From: Phytophthora colocasiae | Taxonomy: Eukaryota; Oomycota; Peronosporomycetes; Peronosporales; Peronosporaceae | NCBI GenBank assembly: GCA_018806915.1 | Contig: JAGKQI010000031.1 | Coordinates: forward strand, 186,001 to 250,000 | Direction of reading: 5' to 3' | DNA length: 64,000 nt | Part shown: piece by piece, positions 1-10,659 of the stretch | How the letters are laid out: the number at the start of each line of letters is the position of its first letter | Numbering within the stretch: the first letter of the stretch is position 1 | The notes under the pieces: generated by a model | The model's database searches: none | Told to the model about the DNA's origin: nothing | Seen by the model: the letters and a program-made list of their open reading frames with translations, nothing else | Position numbers and translations under genes: made by a program

Positions 1-256
1 CTTCCAGTAGGCTTAACATGTTGGCGGTCGTCTTGGCGTCGTCCAGCTCCTCCTTCAGATACTGCACGCGCTCCTGCGAGACCACCATATCTCCATGGTG
101 GATCGTCGTCTGCCGATGCCTCTTCTTCTGAGATGCAGGCGCAGCGTCCACCAGCGAAGCGGCAAGTGCCGCAGCCGCGTCCCCACGCAGCACGAAGTTG
201 TCCATGAATGCGGAAACCTCAATAGTGCGCTGTGTCGACCGCCGGAATGGCTTCAT
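1..256 (-). CDS. 5' end of an unrecognised gene, cut by the window edge
   Basis: Reading the minus strand from the ATG at 256 gives 85 open codons to the window edge. The N-terminus begins [17 protein letters not shown], passes an Ala-rich stretch and a basic KKRHRQ patch, and ends in a charged helix ([15 protein letters not shown]) that looks like the start of a coiled coil. Codon use is GC-rich at third positions, as in the dehydrogenase next door. It is divergent from that gene, with 158 bp between the two ATGs, so the promoters are shared or back to back. I do not recognise the family. The open frame, natural start and host-like composition make a real gene likely. Confidence 0.6.
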   Translation of the reverse strand, partial: MKPFRRSTQRTIEVSAFMDNFVLRGDAAAALAASLVDAAPASQKKRHRQTTIHHGDMVVSQERVQYLKEELDDAKTTANMLSLLE

Positions 257-368
257 TTTGTTTTAAACATCACAATTTGTTTGCGCATTCATTTCATTTC
301 AACCAATCACAGACTTTGTTTGGCTACTTGACGTGCGTGGCGTCCAACCCTGCAAGTTACAGGTTCAA

Positions 369-387
369 CGTCATTCCGCATTTAACC
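369..387 (+). promoter_or_regulatory. Oomycete initiator plus flanking core promoter of the isopropylmalate dehydrogenase gene
   Basis: TCATTCCGCATTTAAC (371-386) matches the oomycete initiator (YCAYTYY) followed by the flanking promoter region. A CCAAT box (aaccaatcac) lies about 70 bp upstream near 300. The site is 44 bp before the ATG at 415 and downstream of an earlier in-frame ATG at 247, so it supports the shorter protein. Confidence 0.7.
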
Positions 388-414
388 AGCAAAGGCAGAA
401 GACCCTCCTCTATC

Positions 415-1636
415 ATGTCCAAGACGTACAAGATCGCTGTGCTGCCGGGTGACGGCATCGGCCCTGAGGTCTGCGACCAGGCCGTGCAGGTGCTGCAGAC
501 GGCGGGCGAGTTGTTCCAGCACCAGTTCGAGTTCACCACGGCTCTGTGCGGTGGCGCAGCTTTCGAGCAGCACCAGACGCACCTGCCGCAGTCCACGGTA
601 GACACTGTGGCGGCCTCGGACGCTGTGCTTTTTGGCTCGGTTGGCGGCCCCACGGACGCCCAGGAGGACCCTAAGTGGAAGGATGCGGAGAAGAACTGTC
701 TGCTGGGACTGCGCAAGAACTTCCAGCTGGCGGTGAACATCCGTCCGGCCAAGATCTACTCCATGCTGCCGGATTTGTCCCCTCTCAAGCCTAGTATCAT
801 CGCTAACGGCGTGGACATGGTCATCGTGCGTGAACTCGTGTCGGGTATTTACTTTGGCGAGCACAACACGAACGGAGACACGGCTACGGACATCATGAAG
901 TACACGGAGGCGGAGGTAAACTTCATTTCTAACTTGGCTGGTAGATATTGAGCTGCTGTATTAATATTGTGACTCTGTGTGCTGTGTACAGATTGCCAAG
1001 CCTATGAAGTTCGCATTCGAGACTGCTATGAACGTACGTTGCCACAACTATTATGATTCTTAATTGGAAACTGACTTAAGATTTTGCTTACTGTAGCGTT
1101 CGAAGAAGCTGACGGTGGTGGACAAGGCTAACGTGCTGGACTGCAGCCGTCTGTGGCGCAAGGTCGCTAAGGACGTGTCCAAGGACTACCCTGAGGTCTC
1201 TTTCGACTTCATGTACATTGACAACGCCGTGATGCAATTGATTCGCAACCCGTCGCAGTTCGACGTGATCGTGACGGGCAACATGTTCGGTGACATTCTG
1301 TCGGACGCTGCTTCAGTGCTGCCTGGTTCGCTGGGTCTCATGCCCTCTGCCAGTCTCGGTGACAAGGTGCACCTGTTCGAGCCTATTGGTGGTTCGGCTC
1401 CCGATATTGCTGGCAAGGACTTTGCTAACCCGATTGCACAGATCCTGTCGGCCGCGCTGCTGCTGCGTTACTCGTTCCAGATGGAGAATGAGGCTCAGCT
1501 GATTGAAAAGGCCGTGGAGCAGGTGCTGCTGGACGGTGTGCGTACAGGTGACCTGACTAAGGACCAGTCTGCTGTGGTGGGCACGAAGGCGATGGGCGCC
1601 GCCATCATTGCCAAGATGAAGGAGCTGCACAAGTAA
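415..1636 (+). CDS. leuB: 3-isopropylmalate dehydrogenase (leucine biosynthesis)
   Basis: Oxidative decarboxylation of 3-isopropylmalate to 2-oxoisocaproate using NAD+, the third step of leucine synthesis. Three exons are read: 415-915, 992-1033 and 1097-1636, with GT-AG introns of 76 and 63 bp; the joined frame is 360 residues, normal for the family. The N-terminus has the family signature [13 protein letters not shown]. The substrate/metal region [11 protein letters not shown], then [12 protein letters not shown], and the NAD-binding [10 protein letters not shown] stretch are intact. The start at 415 is chosen from the core promoter at 369-387. An open upstream frame from an ATG at 247, free of Asp and Glu, could encode a mitochondrial presequence but would overlap the divergent gene. 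The bacterial/fungal symbol is leuB/LEU2. Confidence 0.93.
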
Positions 1637-1763
1637 GTAGCAGAATACCCATAGATTATGAACCAGCAGCCGAACTAGGCCTGCATTGGCCTGAAAAACA
1701 CGTAGGTTTACTGTATTCCATGAGTTTGATATTTATTTATTGACTCATTTACGGAACTTACGT

Positions 1764-2174
1764 CTACCGGAGGCGAAGTCGGCGAGATTTGGAAGAGGGT
1801 TTCTCTTGTTTCACTCCTCCAAATTGTCGCTGACACCACTTCTTGAATTTCTGCCAGAGCCCGTTGTTGCTGTATTTCGTCACAGTGACGGTTTTGGCGG
1901 CCTCTTGTTGGTTGTTCGGCACCACACCGTTGTTTCCTGCTGCAGCACCTCCTACTACAGTGGCAGCTGCGGATCTTTCCTCTTTAACCGGCGAGACTTG
2001 GCTGGATACGTGGTGCTTGGTCATTCTGGGGTCCACATCATTGAACGACAGCAAGTTGCGAGTCGAATCTGCCGCGACTAGGCTGTTGTCGATAGCAGAA
2101 GCGATGCAATTGTTGCTCACGAGCAAATAAAATACTGTGATGAGCACGACTTGGAAGACTTGAGTCGGACGCAT
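1764..2174 (-). CDS. Effector 1: small secreted RxLR/EER-like protein with an NNG-Q-W module
   Basis: A 136-residue protein with a signal peptide (about residues 1-26, ending NCIASA). An RNLL variant of the RxLR motif follows near residue 40, then EER near 66, which matches the N-terminal layout of Phytophthora host-translocated effectors. The rest is a Ser/Ala/Gly linker, the module TVTVTKYSNNGLWQKFKKW, and a basic end RRLRLR. The same module occurs in three other minus-strand genes at 11.2, 12.0 and 15.6 kb, so this is the intact founder of a local paralogous family. No enzyme signature is seen; function unknown. It lies convergent to the leucine gene, 127 bp away. The hAT element starts about 310 bp upstream of its ATG. 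Confidence 0.8.
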   Translation of the reverse strand: MRPTQVFQVVLITVFYLLVSNNCIASAIDNSLVAADSTRNLLSFNDVDPRMTKHHVSSQVSPVKEERSAAATVVGGAAAGNNGVVPNNQQEAAKTVTVTKYSNNGLWQKFKKWCQRQFGGVKQEKPSSKSRRLRLR

Positions 2175-2185
2175 TATTGTCCTTA

Positions 2186-2202
2186 GAATTTGGCCAAGTT
2201 GA
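2186..2202 (-). promoter_or_regulatory. Possible core promoter of effector 1
   Basis: On the minus strand TCAACTTGGCCAAATTC lies just upstream of the ATG at 2174 and resembles an initiator followed by an ATTT-type flanking element. The match is looser than at the other genes. Confidence 0.35.
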
Positions 2203-2359
2203 GCTGTGGATGGAAATTATGAAATGGAGACTGGAAGTCAAGATTCACTTGCTTCCGTGGCCAAGCATCCACAGAATACACATATCTGGAGTCCAGTTCG
2301 CTTTCACAATCATGGCGTGGCCAGTCTGACGGCCACCACCACTGAAAACAACGGTTGAG

Positions 2360-2451
2360 GGGGGGGGGGGAAGGGAGGACTCGAACCCCTTATATTCGGT
2401 ACTTATTTCGAAGCCTGTTAGAAACAGGCGCATTGACGTCTAAGCAAGGTG
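2360..2451 (-). repeat. tRNA-like sequence with a long variable arm, probably a SINE head or pseudo-tRNA
   Basis: The minus strand shows a perfect 5-bp anticodon-type stem GCCTG/CAGGC with 7-nt loop TTTCTAA (anticodon TCT), a TTCG/CGAA variable-arm hairpin, and a T-arm GGGGTTCGAGTCCTCC that contains a pol III B-box. A matching acceptor stem was not found, and a run of C follows. I read it as tRNA-derived rather than a working tRNA. Confidence 0.35.
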
Positions 2452-2483
2452 AAAACAACGGTTGATGTCTACCTATTACTATG

Positions 2484-5400
2484 TAGTGCTTTCAACGTTC
2501 ACCGTTATCCGAACGAAAAAAATTTAACGTTAAACGACTTTTAACGAGGCGATAGCGATGGCGTAACGATCAATCTGCTTTGATTGGTCTAAAAACACTT
2601 ATTTATTATTGGTTTAAATACCGTAAATGTCCTCTCATTATTGGATAATATCCTAGTAGCCACTGCTCATCCACTTCCAGCGCGAGTAGCTCAGCGAGTA
2701 CACGCACGACCTGGTCAAGACGCTGGGCGCTGTCGTGTTGTACGCATGCAACTAGCCGCCGGCTAGTGCGTGAGTATCCGTACGGCGTTTGTAGGTTTCC
2801 AGCTTCGTGAAACTTCGGTAAGTTGCCATGGCAAAACGTGCCTTCGCTAGAAAATGTCAGAGCAACTAACGATCTGAACCAAGACTAACAACTATGTGTC
2901 CATCGCACTTGCAGTGTTAAGCACAACGATTTCAGAACTGCGATTTTCCCATTCGTAATGCGGTTTTACGTGGCATACTGAAGGAGGGTTTCAAGGGATA
3001 TCTGATGAAGCATGAGCTGGAGTGCATGCTTCTCATTATCTTTGGCTCTCACCTTCTCGTGCGGAACACTACCAAAGGGTCGGTTTGTTGGCTACTTGTC
3101 TAATGACTACTTCAACTTTGGCTATGTCATTGGCACCCACGGAATTGGAAGACTTGCACAGAATTTGGTTTACAGTCTTTGAGATCATGTACATGTATTT
3201 ACATTATTCAAATCAACGTGGTCATTCTTACAAAGTCGAGAGACGCTCAGCTCCCAACATCTTTGTCACTTCCTTCGCTAGTGTCACATTCACTCTCCTC
3301 CTCGTAGTTCTCGCTCACAAACATTGTATCACGAATGATGTCTGCTGATAGCGAACACCGCTTAGTCGTAACAACGTTCCCGCTCTTCGAAAAAGCTCGT
3401 TCGGATGGCACTGATGTGGCGATACAGCCTAACCACTTTCGAGCGAGAGCAGCTACGATTGGGTACTTGGTCCTTCGTTCTGCCCACCAAACCAGAGCAT
3501 CCGTAGTCACTCGAGTGCCGTGAGCATCGTTCAAATATCGCCTAACTTGTGACTCACATTCAACAAGAATCTCTTCATCATCTACTGTTATTTCCTCCTC
3601 ATGATATTCATCTGTTCCTCCACTGAATACGTCCGTCAACCATGCTAAGTTTTGATTCGGCGACGTTGTCAAAGTTTCAACCTCCGTTTCCACCACCATG
3701 TGTTCATTAGAACTGATATTACTATTTGCAATATCCTTCCCCATCTCGAATACAGCGGATTTGAACTGAGAAATGGCAAAATTAGCCTCGTCAAGGCTTA
3801 AGTGCTTCAGTTCTGCGGAGCGAGGGTCTAGTACTGATATCCATAGCAATTCGTCAGGTAGGTTGCAGTGGAACCGGTCAGAAAACAGTTTCACGTAAGT
3901 CTTCCGAACTGACTGCATGAGGGTCCTTACTCTTGAAGCATATTCTTCGCTGCCGACTCTCCTAATTGTCACTTCGAACATTTCAGGGTCATTCAGTTTT
4001 CTCTCAATAGAGCGAAGTACGGGGACAGCGATGACAAGTGTAGGATACTTCTGACCACCCAAGCCGTCCGATGCTATGGCGAAAGGTTCAAGCAACAAAA
4101 CCAAACAACGGATCGTCAGCCAATGTTCAGCATTGGGTTCCTCCACTGATCCCGAAAACTCTCCAGTTCTGACAACGTGATCAAAAAAGCTGTCCAGTGT
4201 ACCCTTTAGCTCTAGCATTCGTAGCAGCATGGCATAAGTACTATTCCAGCGTGTTGCACAGTCTGTCTTAGGGAGAAGATCTTTGGTTTGAAGGCTTTTT
4301 AAACAGTCAGTCCCTTTTACAGACCGACTGAAGAACACTGCCATTTTGCGGAACTTTTCGACAACGCCACGTAGTGTTTCCAAGTCATTTCGAGCTGATT
4401 CACAAGTATCCGTAATGAACGCGTCAATTCCTTCACAGGCTTCCTGCTCAATAGCAGCATCAAAATCTGCATCCGTTCTCGCATCAGCCATTAATTCCCT
4501 GGAAGACTTGCCGGCTTTCTTTTTAACGATGCCCGATCCGACAATGAGGTGTAAGCAGTGCGCTAGACATGACATGGAATCGACTTGCAGTAACTCACAA
4601 GCCTTGACCCCATTAGAAGCACCATCCCGAAGAAATTTCACACATTTTTCTAGTGGAAGCTCCCATTCAGTCATGATATGCTCCAGTGCCTCTGCAATAC
4701 GGTACCCATCGTGTTTTCCTGATAAAAGTTTTACTTCAAGTACCCAACTCCGCATTTGGAACATCTCGTTCAAGTAGTGAAGAGTAAAACTGATGAACGC
4801 GAGCTTGCTTCTAGCAGTCCAAATATCGCTTGAGGCGGAATAGTAGAGACATTCGGTGCCGATTTTCTCCTTCAAAGTCTCACGGAGTTGTGCCGCTATT
4901 ATTTCAACACCTTCACGGGTTTTCCACGACTTTGCAATCCTCACTTGCCCACGAACCGAATTGAGATATCGAGCATATTTTCGGAAGTACTTATCATGCA
5001 CGATCGAGAATGGCCGCATCGATTTTGCAATCCAAATTGACGCGAGATCATCCGCCCGAGATTGTTCTGCTGCGGTGGCCGGTTCTTGGGGATTAACGTC
5101 TGACAAAACTTCAGTATCTTGGTGAACCAGTTTATGGTTTCGGTTTGATTTTTGGTCTTTCACCTTGGCAGCTGCTCGTTTGAGTTCATTGGGATGGTAT
5201 TTCTTCATGTGCTTGGTAACATTGGACGTATTTGACTTCTCAAACGTAATTTCCACTTTACACTTGTTGCAGAAAGCACACCGGGCATGTTCCGACCGAA
5301 GATTAAGAATATCAATGCCAGAGCACTCCTCCTTGCGAACGAGCTGTATAAATTTCCAGTGTTGCGGTTTCCGCATCTTGTGCATATTGTAAAGGAAACG

Positions 5401-6327
5401 TTGTGCAGTCACGTTCATTCCTTGCCCTTGATTTGGATTAGGTGGTGCATTTTCACCATTCGGTAGCGGACCGACTGAGTCTCCAGCGCGCCAAGGAGAT
5501 TGTGTAGTGCTTCTACTGCCACGAGCCTTGCGGGCGGTGGTTGAGGTCTGATCACGCTGGGCATTACCGGGCGATTTGCGTTGACCACTTCCTGGTGGAT
5601 GTCTGTGTCGACGTCGCTGGCTCTTTCCTGGCGTTCTAGTGTGCTGGGAACCGCTTGGAGTGTTCCTGCCACTATAGGAATGAGGGCTACACGGGGTATA
5701 GACGGATTTCCTCGACGGAAGCCTTGGGGGCGGTGTGGCGGAATAAGCGTATTCACGAGTGTTCTCTGGTGAGTGACGCTTAGTTTCTTCGCAATACAGA
5801 CCGGAGGCGGTACGCTTGCGTGCCGAACGTAGAGCAGAGAAGGTGTGATCGTCACCATATTGTGTGGGCGGCAAATTATCGCGAGCTTCCACATAACTGC
5901 CATCCAAACCGGTAGGGAAGTGGGTTTTATTTGTAGTAGTACCAGTGTCTCCTCTCGCATCCTCATAAGTGAGTCGAACACGGACCGGAGGACTACTAGA
6001 AAACGTTCGTGGCATGGTTGGATGGGGCGATAATTGTTGGGATGACTCGTTCCGAAGAAAGTTTACTGAACCAGAGCCTCTTTGCTGCTGTTCATCATGA
6101 CTCAGCTCTCCTGCACGACGGGTGCAGTCATTAGCACGAGACCACGCTGGCGGTGGGGCCGGATGCGGATCCATGACTAACACACTAGGACTGGTGACTC
6201 GACCTGTGCCATTCACCTGCTTTGGAGCTGAAAGGGCGGATGACGGTATCTTTGCGATAATTTTTAACGATGCCGGTAAATATTTTAACGTTATCCTCAG
6301 CGATCAGTCCAAACGTTGAAAGGACTA
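2484..6327 (-). mobile_element. hAT DNA transposon with 8-bp target-site duplication
   Basis: The ends are terminal inverted repeats beginning TAGTGCTTTCAACGTT on the left and TAGTCCTTTCAACGTT on the right. They are flanked by perfect 8-bp direct repeats TTACTATG (2476-2483 and 6328-6335), the duplication length expected for hAT. The element is 3.84 kb and carries one long open transposase gene. The left 760 bp (2484-3246) has no gene and holds subterminal AACGTTAA-type repeats near 2526. The intact TSD and open transposase point to a fairly recent insertion. It lies between effector 1 and the rest of the effector family. Confidence 0.9.
3247..6174 (-). CDS. hAT transposase with BED zinc finger and C-terminal dimerisation domain
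   Basis: A 975-residue protein from the ATG at 6174; a GTG-led extension upstream is ignored. The first ~265 residues are Pro/Arg/Ser-rich and low complexity. A BED-type finger follows (CAFCNKCKVEITFEKS...HMKKYH). The centre holds the RNase-H-like hAT core with the conserved CLAHCLHLIV and CATRWNSTYAML stretches. The C-terminal dimerisation domain reads WWAERRTKYPIVAALARKWL then TSVPSERAFSKSGNV. It is open throughout, so it could be active, and could cross-mobilise related deletion derivatives. Confidence 0.9.
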   Translation of the reverse strand: MDPHPAPPPAWSRANDCTRRAGELSHDEQQQRGSGSVNFLRNESSQQLSPHPTMPRTFSSSPPVRVRLTYEDARGDTGTTTNKTHFPTGLDGSYVEARDNLPPTQYGDDHTFSALRSARKRTASGLYCEETKRHSPENTREYAYSATPPPRLPSRKSVYTPCSPHSYSGRNTPSGSQHTRTPGKSQRRRHRHPPGSGQRKSPGNAQRDQTSTTARKARGSRSTTQSPWRAGDSVGPLPNGENAPPNPNQGQGMNVTAQRFLYNMHKMRKPQHWKFIQLVRKEECSGIDILNLRSEHARCAFCNKCKVEITFEKSNTSNVTKHMKKYHPNELKRAAAKVKDQKSNRNHKLVHQDTEVLSDVNPQEPATAAEQSRADDLASIWIAKSMRPFSIVHDKYFRKYARYLNSVRGQVRIAKSWKTREGVEIIAAQLRETLKEKIGTECLYYSASSDIWTARSKLAFISFTLHYLNEMFQMRSWVLEVKLLSGKHDGYRIAEALEHIMTEWELPLEKCVKFLRDGASNGVKACELLQVDSMSCLAHCLHLIVGSGIVKKKAGKSSRELMADARTDADFDAAIEQEACEGIDAFITDTCESARNDLETLRGVVEKFRKMAVFFSRSVKGTDCLKSLQTKDLLPKTDCATRWNSTYAMLLRMLELKGTLDSFFDHVVRTGEFSGSVEEPNAEHWLTIRCLVLLLEPFAIASDGLGGQKYPTLVIAVPVLRSIERKLNDPEMFEVTIRRVGSEEYASRVRTLMQSVRKTYVKLFSDRFHCNLPDELLWISVLDPRSAELKHLSLDEANFAISQFKSAVFEMGKDIANSNISSNEHMVVETEVETLTTSPNQNLAWLTDVFSGGTDEYHEEEITVDDEEILVECESQVRRYLNDAHGTRVTTDALVWWAERRTKYPIVAALARKWLGCIATSVPSERAFSKSGNVVTTKRCSLSADIIRDTMFVSENYEEESECDTSEGSDKDVGS

Positions 6328-6479
6328 TTACTATGACAGTGTCAATTTGACATGGCGATGTTTACGGCTTGCTCGAAATCCGATCCCAAGATCCTTATTG
6401 TGGGAAAACGAGAAGACGATGGAAGCCGGAAGTTACGTCGGAAGAAGAGCTCTTCACTGCGACGACAATACATGTAGTA

Positions 6480-7081
6480 CACCGATCGACAGAATGCAAC
6501 GACCACTTTCCCGCAGGTGCAAAGTCTGTTCGGCGCGTGTAGACTGGTTATGTGAGAGCGAATTAATATCGATTTTGGTAAAAGATAGAGAGCAGCTGTA
6601 TTTTGCACTAAAAATTGCACTAGTGACGGTTTAATGGATTCCCAGGCTGAAATGGCACGCTTTATCGTAGCCAAGCGCTCTCCTTTCGCCGTCGTAGCAG
6701 TAGCTGTTGCTCTTGCGTAGCTTTGCGTTGGCTTAGCCCCTCTATAGCTTAAAAGGACACGTCGTTTTTCTTGTATTGTGTAGTGCATGCGGCGTTGTTT
6801 GGCTGGCGCGTACACCTCGTCAAGGAGGCCTGTGTGTGGCAACCTCCTTTGCTTCCTGCAATACTGTCGCGGGTGGTGGGGGCTGCGAGGACTCCTCGTC
6901 CGCTTCCTCCATTTTATCGAGTGGCTGGTGGAGACCTCCGTTTTATCGAGTGGCTGGTGGAGTTTTTTTTTAGCGATTGAACGCTGCATCGGGCAATTTG
7001 ATTGGTTGATAACAAAATGTGCACACAATTTTATATCACAGGCGCCCTTTTTATATGGACGCTGCATTCTGTCGATCGGTG
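6480..7081 (-). mobile_element. Tc1/mariner- or pogo-like deletion derivative flanked by TA
   Basis: Terminal inverted repeats CACCGATCGACAGAATGCA occur at both ends and are flanked by TA dinucleotides (6478-6479, 7082-7083), the TSD of this superfamily. About 600 bp remain. The minus strand keeps only a transposase N-terminus around 6600-6790 (MHYTIQEKRRVLLSYRG and following helices, a helix-turn-helix DNA-binding type); the catalytic part is missing. Inside, near 6910-6965, a 22-bp unit (ttttatcgagtggctggtgg plus ag) is tandemly repeated twice. Confidence 0.6.
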
Positions 7082-7302
7082 TAGATTCAAGACTGATGTT
7101 AAGTGTAAGGTAAATCATCAATTTAGGGCCATCAACCATTTTAGGGCCGTATTTTAACTGCCAATCACGTGAAGTTTTTCACAGAGCAAGTACTTTATTG
7201 GCTAAAACACACTAAATACGAATACCTTCAAAAATTAAATTTGTAAATTTGGCGCGAGGTGTCATGGCTCCAGGCGATGACAGATCAGCCGCCTTCCTGG
7301 TT

Positions 7303-7371
7303 GGCGGCGAGCTTATTGAGGGCCCATTATGGGAGCGGGGTTGTCGCGGGTTCAAGTCCCGTTAATTCTCC
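7303..7371 (+). repeat. tRNA-like sequence (T-arm intact), probable SINE head
   Basis: GCGGG-TTCAAGT-CCCGT (7346-7362) folds as a complete T-arm and B-box. The 5' half gives no convincing acceptor or anticodon arm. A diverged relative lies inside MULE 1 near 16165-16215. Confidence 0.3.
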
Positions 7372-8960
7372 GCACTGATTTGGTAAGTAAAGCATCTATT
7401 CAACCTCACTGTGCAAGACACTCGACTAACATTTTGTTGTTTAGAATACAGCTGAACAAGTGATATGCGCTACATGTACTCTTCTACACCTTTACCTGCA
7501 GTTGTAGTAACAGCTTTCTTAGACGACTTGGTTTTTGATGCCAGCCTCAGCAAGTTCCTGGAGCACTTCATGGGTAAACAGCCTCCCCCCAACTGCGACT
7601 CGTTTACGCTTTGTCGGCTTCTTCGGCACTTGACTTTTACTGTTTGTCCTCCGTAAGTTAATTTCCGTCGAAACTTGATCACAAGTGGAAATATAAAAGG
7701 TGAGGGTGGAATAACCCAAACCTCAAATGGTCACAAAAATGACACTCACTCAGCGCTTTCAATACTGAAAGCAAGACTAAATTCGGCCGTAAACTGATTA
7801 AGTCGATTTTTTTCTTCTCCACGGGCATGAGCTTAATTTCATTGGTCTGCTACTACAAAAAATCGAGAAAAAATCTCTGGTTTGCGAAGTTTCAGAAACT
7901 GTCTCACTTTTTATCAACGCATAAGTAGATGCCGAGTAATTCGAGCATCTTTTATCTCGGCCCATATTTGATTTTTTACCTTACGGTGGCGCCTTGTTGT
8001 TAATACGAGGCGACGAAAACCATTCGCGTCCCAGTCTCTTCGGGATATCCAGATGCTCGTTTAAAGCAACAAAACACCCCCTTCTGACTTGGAAGGAAGG
8101 AAGTCCCGAGGCAATTCAACACAATGTCAACAATGTTAATTCAACATAATTGTAGTACTAATGTGTAGCGAAGAGAAATTAATTCTCGTGTGTCGGATTC
8201 TTGTTTGCTAGCAAAAAGCCCTTATGAGTCAAAACTTGATATCGCCTGAAATCAATTTGCCATATTTCACGAGGATTCCAAATTCAATGTACAGGAGGAG
8301 GTAAAGACTGTGGTTTCGACGACTATGGCCTCATAATTACCACCTCAATGTGCTACCTGTAGTGCCTGTCTATATATCGCCCATGGCACACAACCATTGC
8401 TTTTCATGGTACTTGAAGTAGTTGGATCCTACCAGACGCAATCCACCCAAAGAAGTGCAGTCGAGCAACTTTACTAGGTTTGATGAATTCATTTTACCAC
8501 CGAGGAGCTTGAGCATAACGGCCACGCAACGATATTAAACCCAGACAAACCAAGAAGCTTACTCCAATGACGAGACTGCGCGCGTCTTCGGGTGCAGATA
8601 GCTGACTAACCGCAACAATGTCAATTTCAAGTTACTAAACGGGATATAGACTCGTTAAAATTCACCAGCAACCTGATAGAGAACGATTTCGATAACCGCA
8701 TTCCAGTCATTCCACCGAAGATTGGGAAGAAAATTGCCCCTTTATCTCCACATGAAGGAGGGAAGTGGAAGCTTTTACACCCCCTGCCTCTGGGTGATAC
8801 ACACACACGTAAAAACACTTAAGTCAATTGGCGATACAGCCTAAATATGTCGTTTACTTTGATCTGCGGTCCAAGCAACGACATCACCAGACTGCAAATC
8901 TTGTAGAAGAAACTGAAAACTGATGAGAGGCGTTCACCAGGTTGGCTAAACATCATATCT
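7372..8960. other. Stretch without a recognisable gene
   Basis: AT-rich and stop-rich in all frames. No domain, tRNA, long repeat or promoter-ORF pair was recognised. Short open frames near 7470-7720 and 8627-8818 lack any family feature. Probably old transposon debris. Confidence 0.5.
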
Positions 8961-8964
8961 CTTC

Positions 8965-9605
8965 AGTTGCTAGTTGTCGGCAAAGACTTCTGAAGGAGGC
9001 CCACTGGTTGTCGAGCCATACTTAGAAGTCGGGTGCCATGCTCCACCAAACTGGAGATACAATGCGTACTGAGTGGTCTTTGGTCTTGTGTTCTTCAACG
9101 ACAATCTCCAAGGCCAGTGAATTCGTTTCCAGTCATTCAACAACTTGCGCCACCACAATAGTAGCATTGATACTATCAATCCTGATTCTGTAGCAGGAAG
9201 AAGAAAATGAGTTTCTCGTCTGTGTGATTCTATCTCATGTTCTAAAACTACACTAAACCAGCGGAATCCAGATGTTGTTTGCCCTTTTAGGGATTACATT
9301 CGCCGTTGATTCAAAACCGGGTTAGCTTCACCAAAGTAGATCGATCACAATCAAGTTCGACCGCGTGATGGTAGATTGCTTCTTGAAGGGATTTTGCAGG
9401 TTGCCGATATTTGGCGTTTGAAGTCTCCAAACCGCATGAAAAGCAATAGCTGTTTGGATTTTCCACAATATAAGAAGTACTATTTTTTCCAGGTGCTCTG
9501 AATATCTCGAGGCTCAGGAAAAAGCAACAACCCCCATGCAACATAAAGACCTTGGAATGACATTCACTTTCGAAAACGCCAAATGTGATACTGTCTTCAT
9601 TCAAA
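8965..9605 (-). mobile_element. Decayed LINE 3' fragment
   Basis: Minus-strand frames resemble the post-RT region of the LINE at 35.7-38.4 kb. One piece has LLWWRKLLNDWKRIHWPW (compare LPLWWRQIMREWNKTKWP); another ends in an AVELDCDRST-like C-terminus (compare ADELNCDRETI). Several stops and frame changes are present. Confidence 0.55.
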
Positions 9606-9644
9606 AGGCATCACTGGTCAACGTACCACAAAGCTACACACTAG

Positions 9645-9775
9645 TCCCTCCGGGGACTCACTTTCCAGACGTTAGCATTCGAAAATTCAATATCCCATCA
9701 AACTTCATTAGTCAAGCCAAGTACCGGTAGTTAGCAACCAGGAATAACCAGTCAAACTTCAACTTCCTCCTTCAA
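9645..9775 (+). repeat. tRNA-derived SINE, 5'-shortened copy
   Basis: Keeps the end of a tRNA head (agtccctccggggact, with the second half of the B-box) and the SINE body: ttagcattcgaaaattcaat, agtcaagccaagtacc, gcaaccaggaataaccagt. It ends in aaacttcaacttcc. Other copies are at 27.7, 32.9 and 34.3 kb. Confidence 0.6.
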
Positions 9776-10048
9776 AAGGTATCTGCCAGCATGCTAGCGA
9801 GCTCGAATGTGATCGTACAACGATTATATTATTGGTCCGACAACCTGGCTTTGACCCGCCAAAACATGTTGACCTGGAACAATCATGGATCAATCTAGAG
9901 AAGTTAAAGACTAAGACAGTCCAAATAGTTCACTTCAAGTTCACGAAATACTTCACGAAAGTAGCAACTTTGAAACACATGCAATCTTCTAACAGGAACA
10001 CCATTTCAAAGGTAAACTCGACCAACAAAAACAGTATTAGAATACTGT

Positions 10049-10110
10049 ATATAAATGTAGCTAAATAAGACGAGAATACTTATTCTCGTCTTATTTAGCT
10101 ACATTTATAT
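10049..10110. repeat. Perfect 30-bp inverted repeat with a 2-bp spacer
   Basis: Left arm 10049-10078 and right arm 10081-10110 are exact reverse complements (ATATAAATGTAGCTAAATAA onward), separated by only CT. It could form a near-perfect cruciform or RNA hairpin. No gene is attached; the flanks (9780-10650) hold nothing else recognisable. Confidence 0.85.
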
Positions 10111-10659
10111 GCTTATTCCGATTGGTTGAATCGCCGGAGCCAAATCGCCGGGCAATCGCCAAACCTATATTAACTCATTAATATATAATACCAGGTAGCT
10201 ACTCAAAATTTCCGTGCGACAAGCAATCGCGCAAACTCTGTTTTGGCATTATTTATGCTGATAGTTGGTTGGGCACAGCTCGTTGCTCCTCAGTGTTTTT
10301 GGGTGAGGCGGCCTCACCCGACTTCGTTCACGCCTCTAGATCGACGTCAGGACGAACTACACGCAAGCGAAGCTTAGCTTTATGCCCGTGTCGTCCACCA
10401 TGCGAGATCTTTTGCTGAAGAACCACTGTACACGCAAGTCTGCTCCGTCGTACGACTCGTAGGCGCTAGGTGATTTTGCGAAGAGTGGTTGGGGTACATT
10501 CTTGATGGCGCTAGACCAGCACGTACCAACTTGGCTGGTTAAATCAGCCGCTGATCACAGCTGCATGTAATATCGAAGGCTTCGATTCGAGCACTGCAGG
10601 CACAGTCTTGAGAGGCCTTGGCGCCTTGATGCCATCCTGTCAATCCGCAATTTGCCAGG

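Noticed and set aside
357..864. Long minus-strand frames under the isopropylmalate dehydrogenase gene
   Set aside because: Shadow frames of a GC-rich coding exon; the plus frame has the full family signature.
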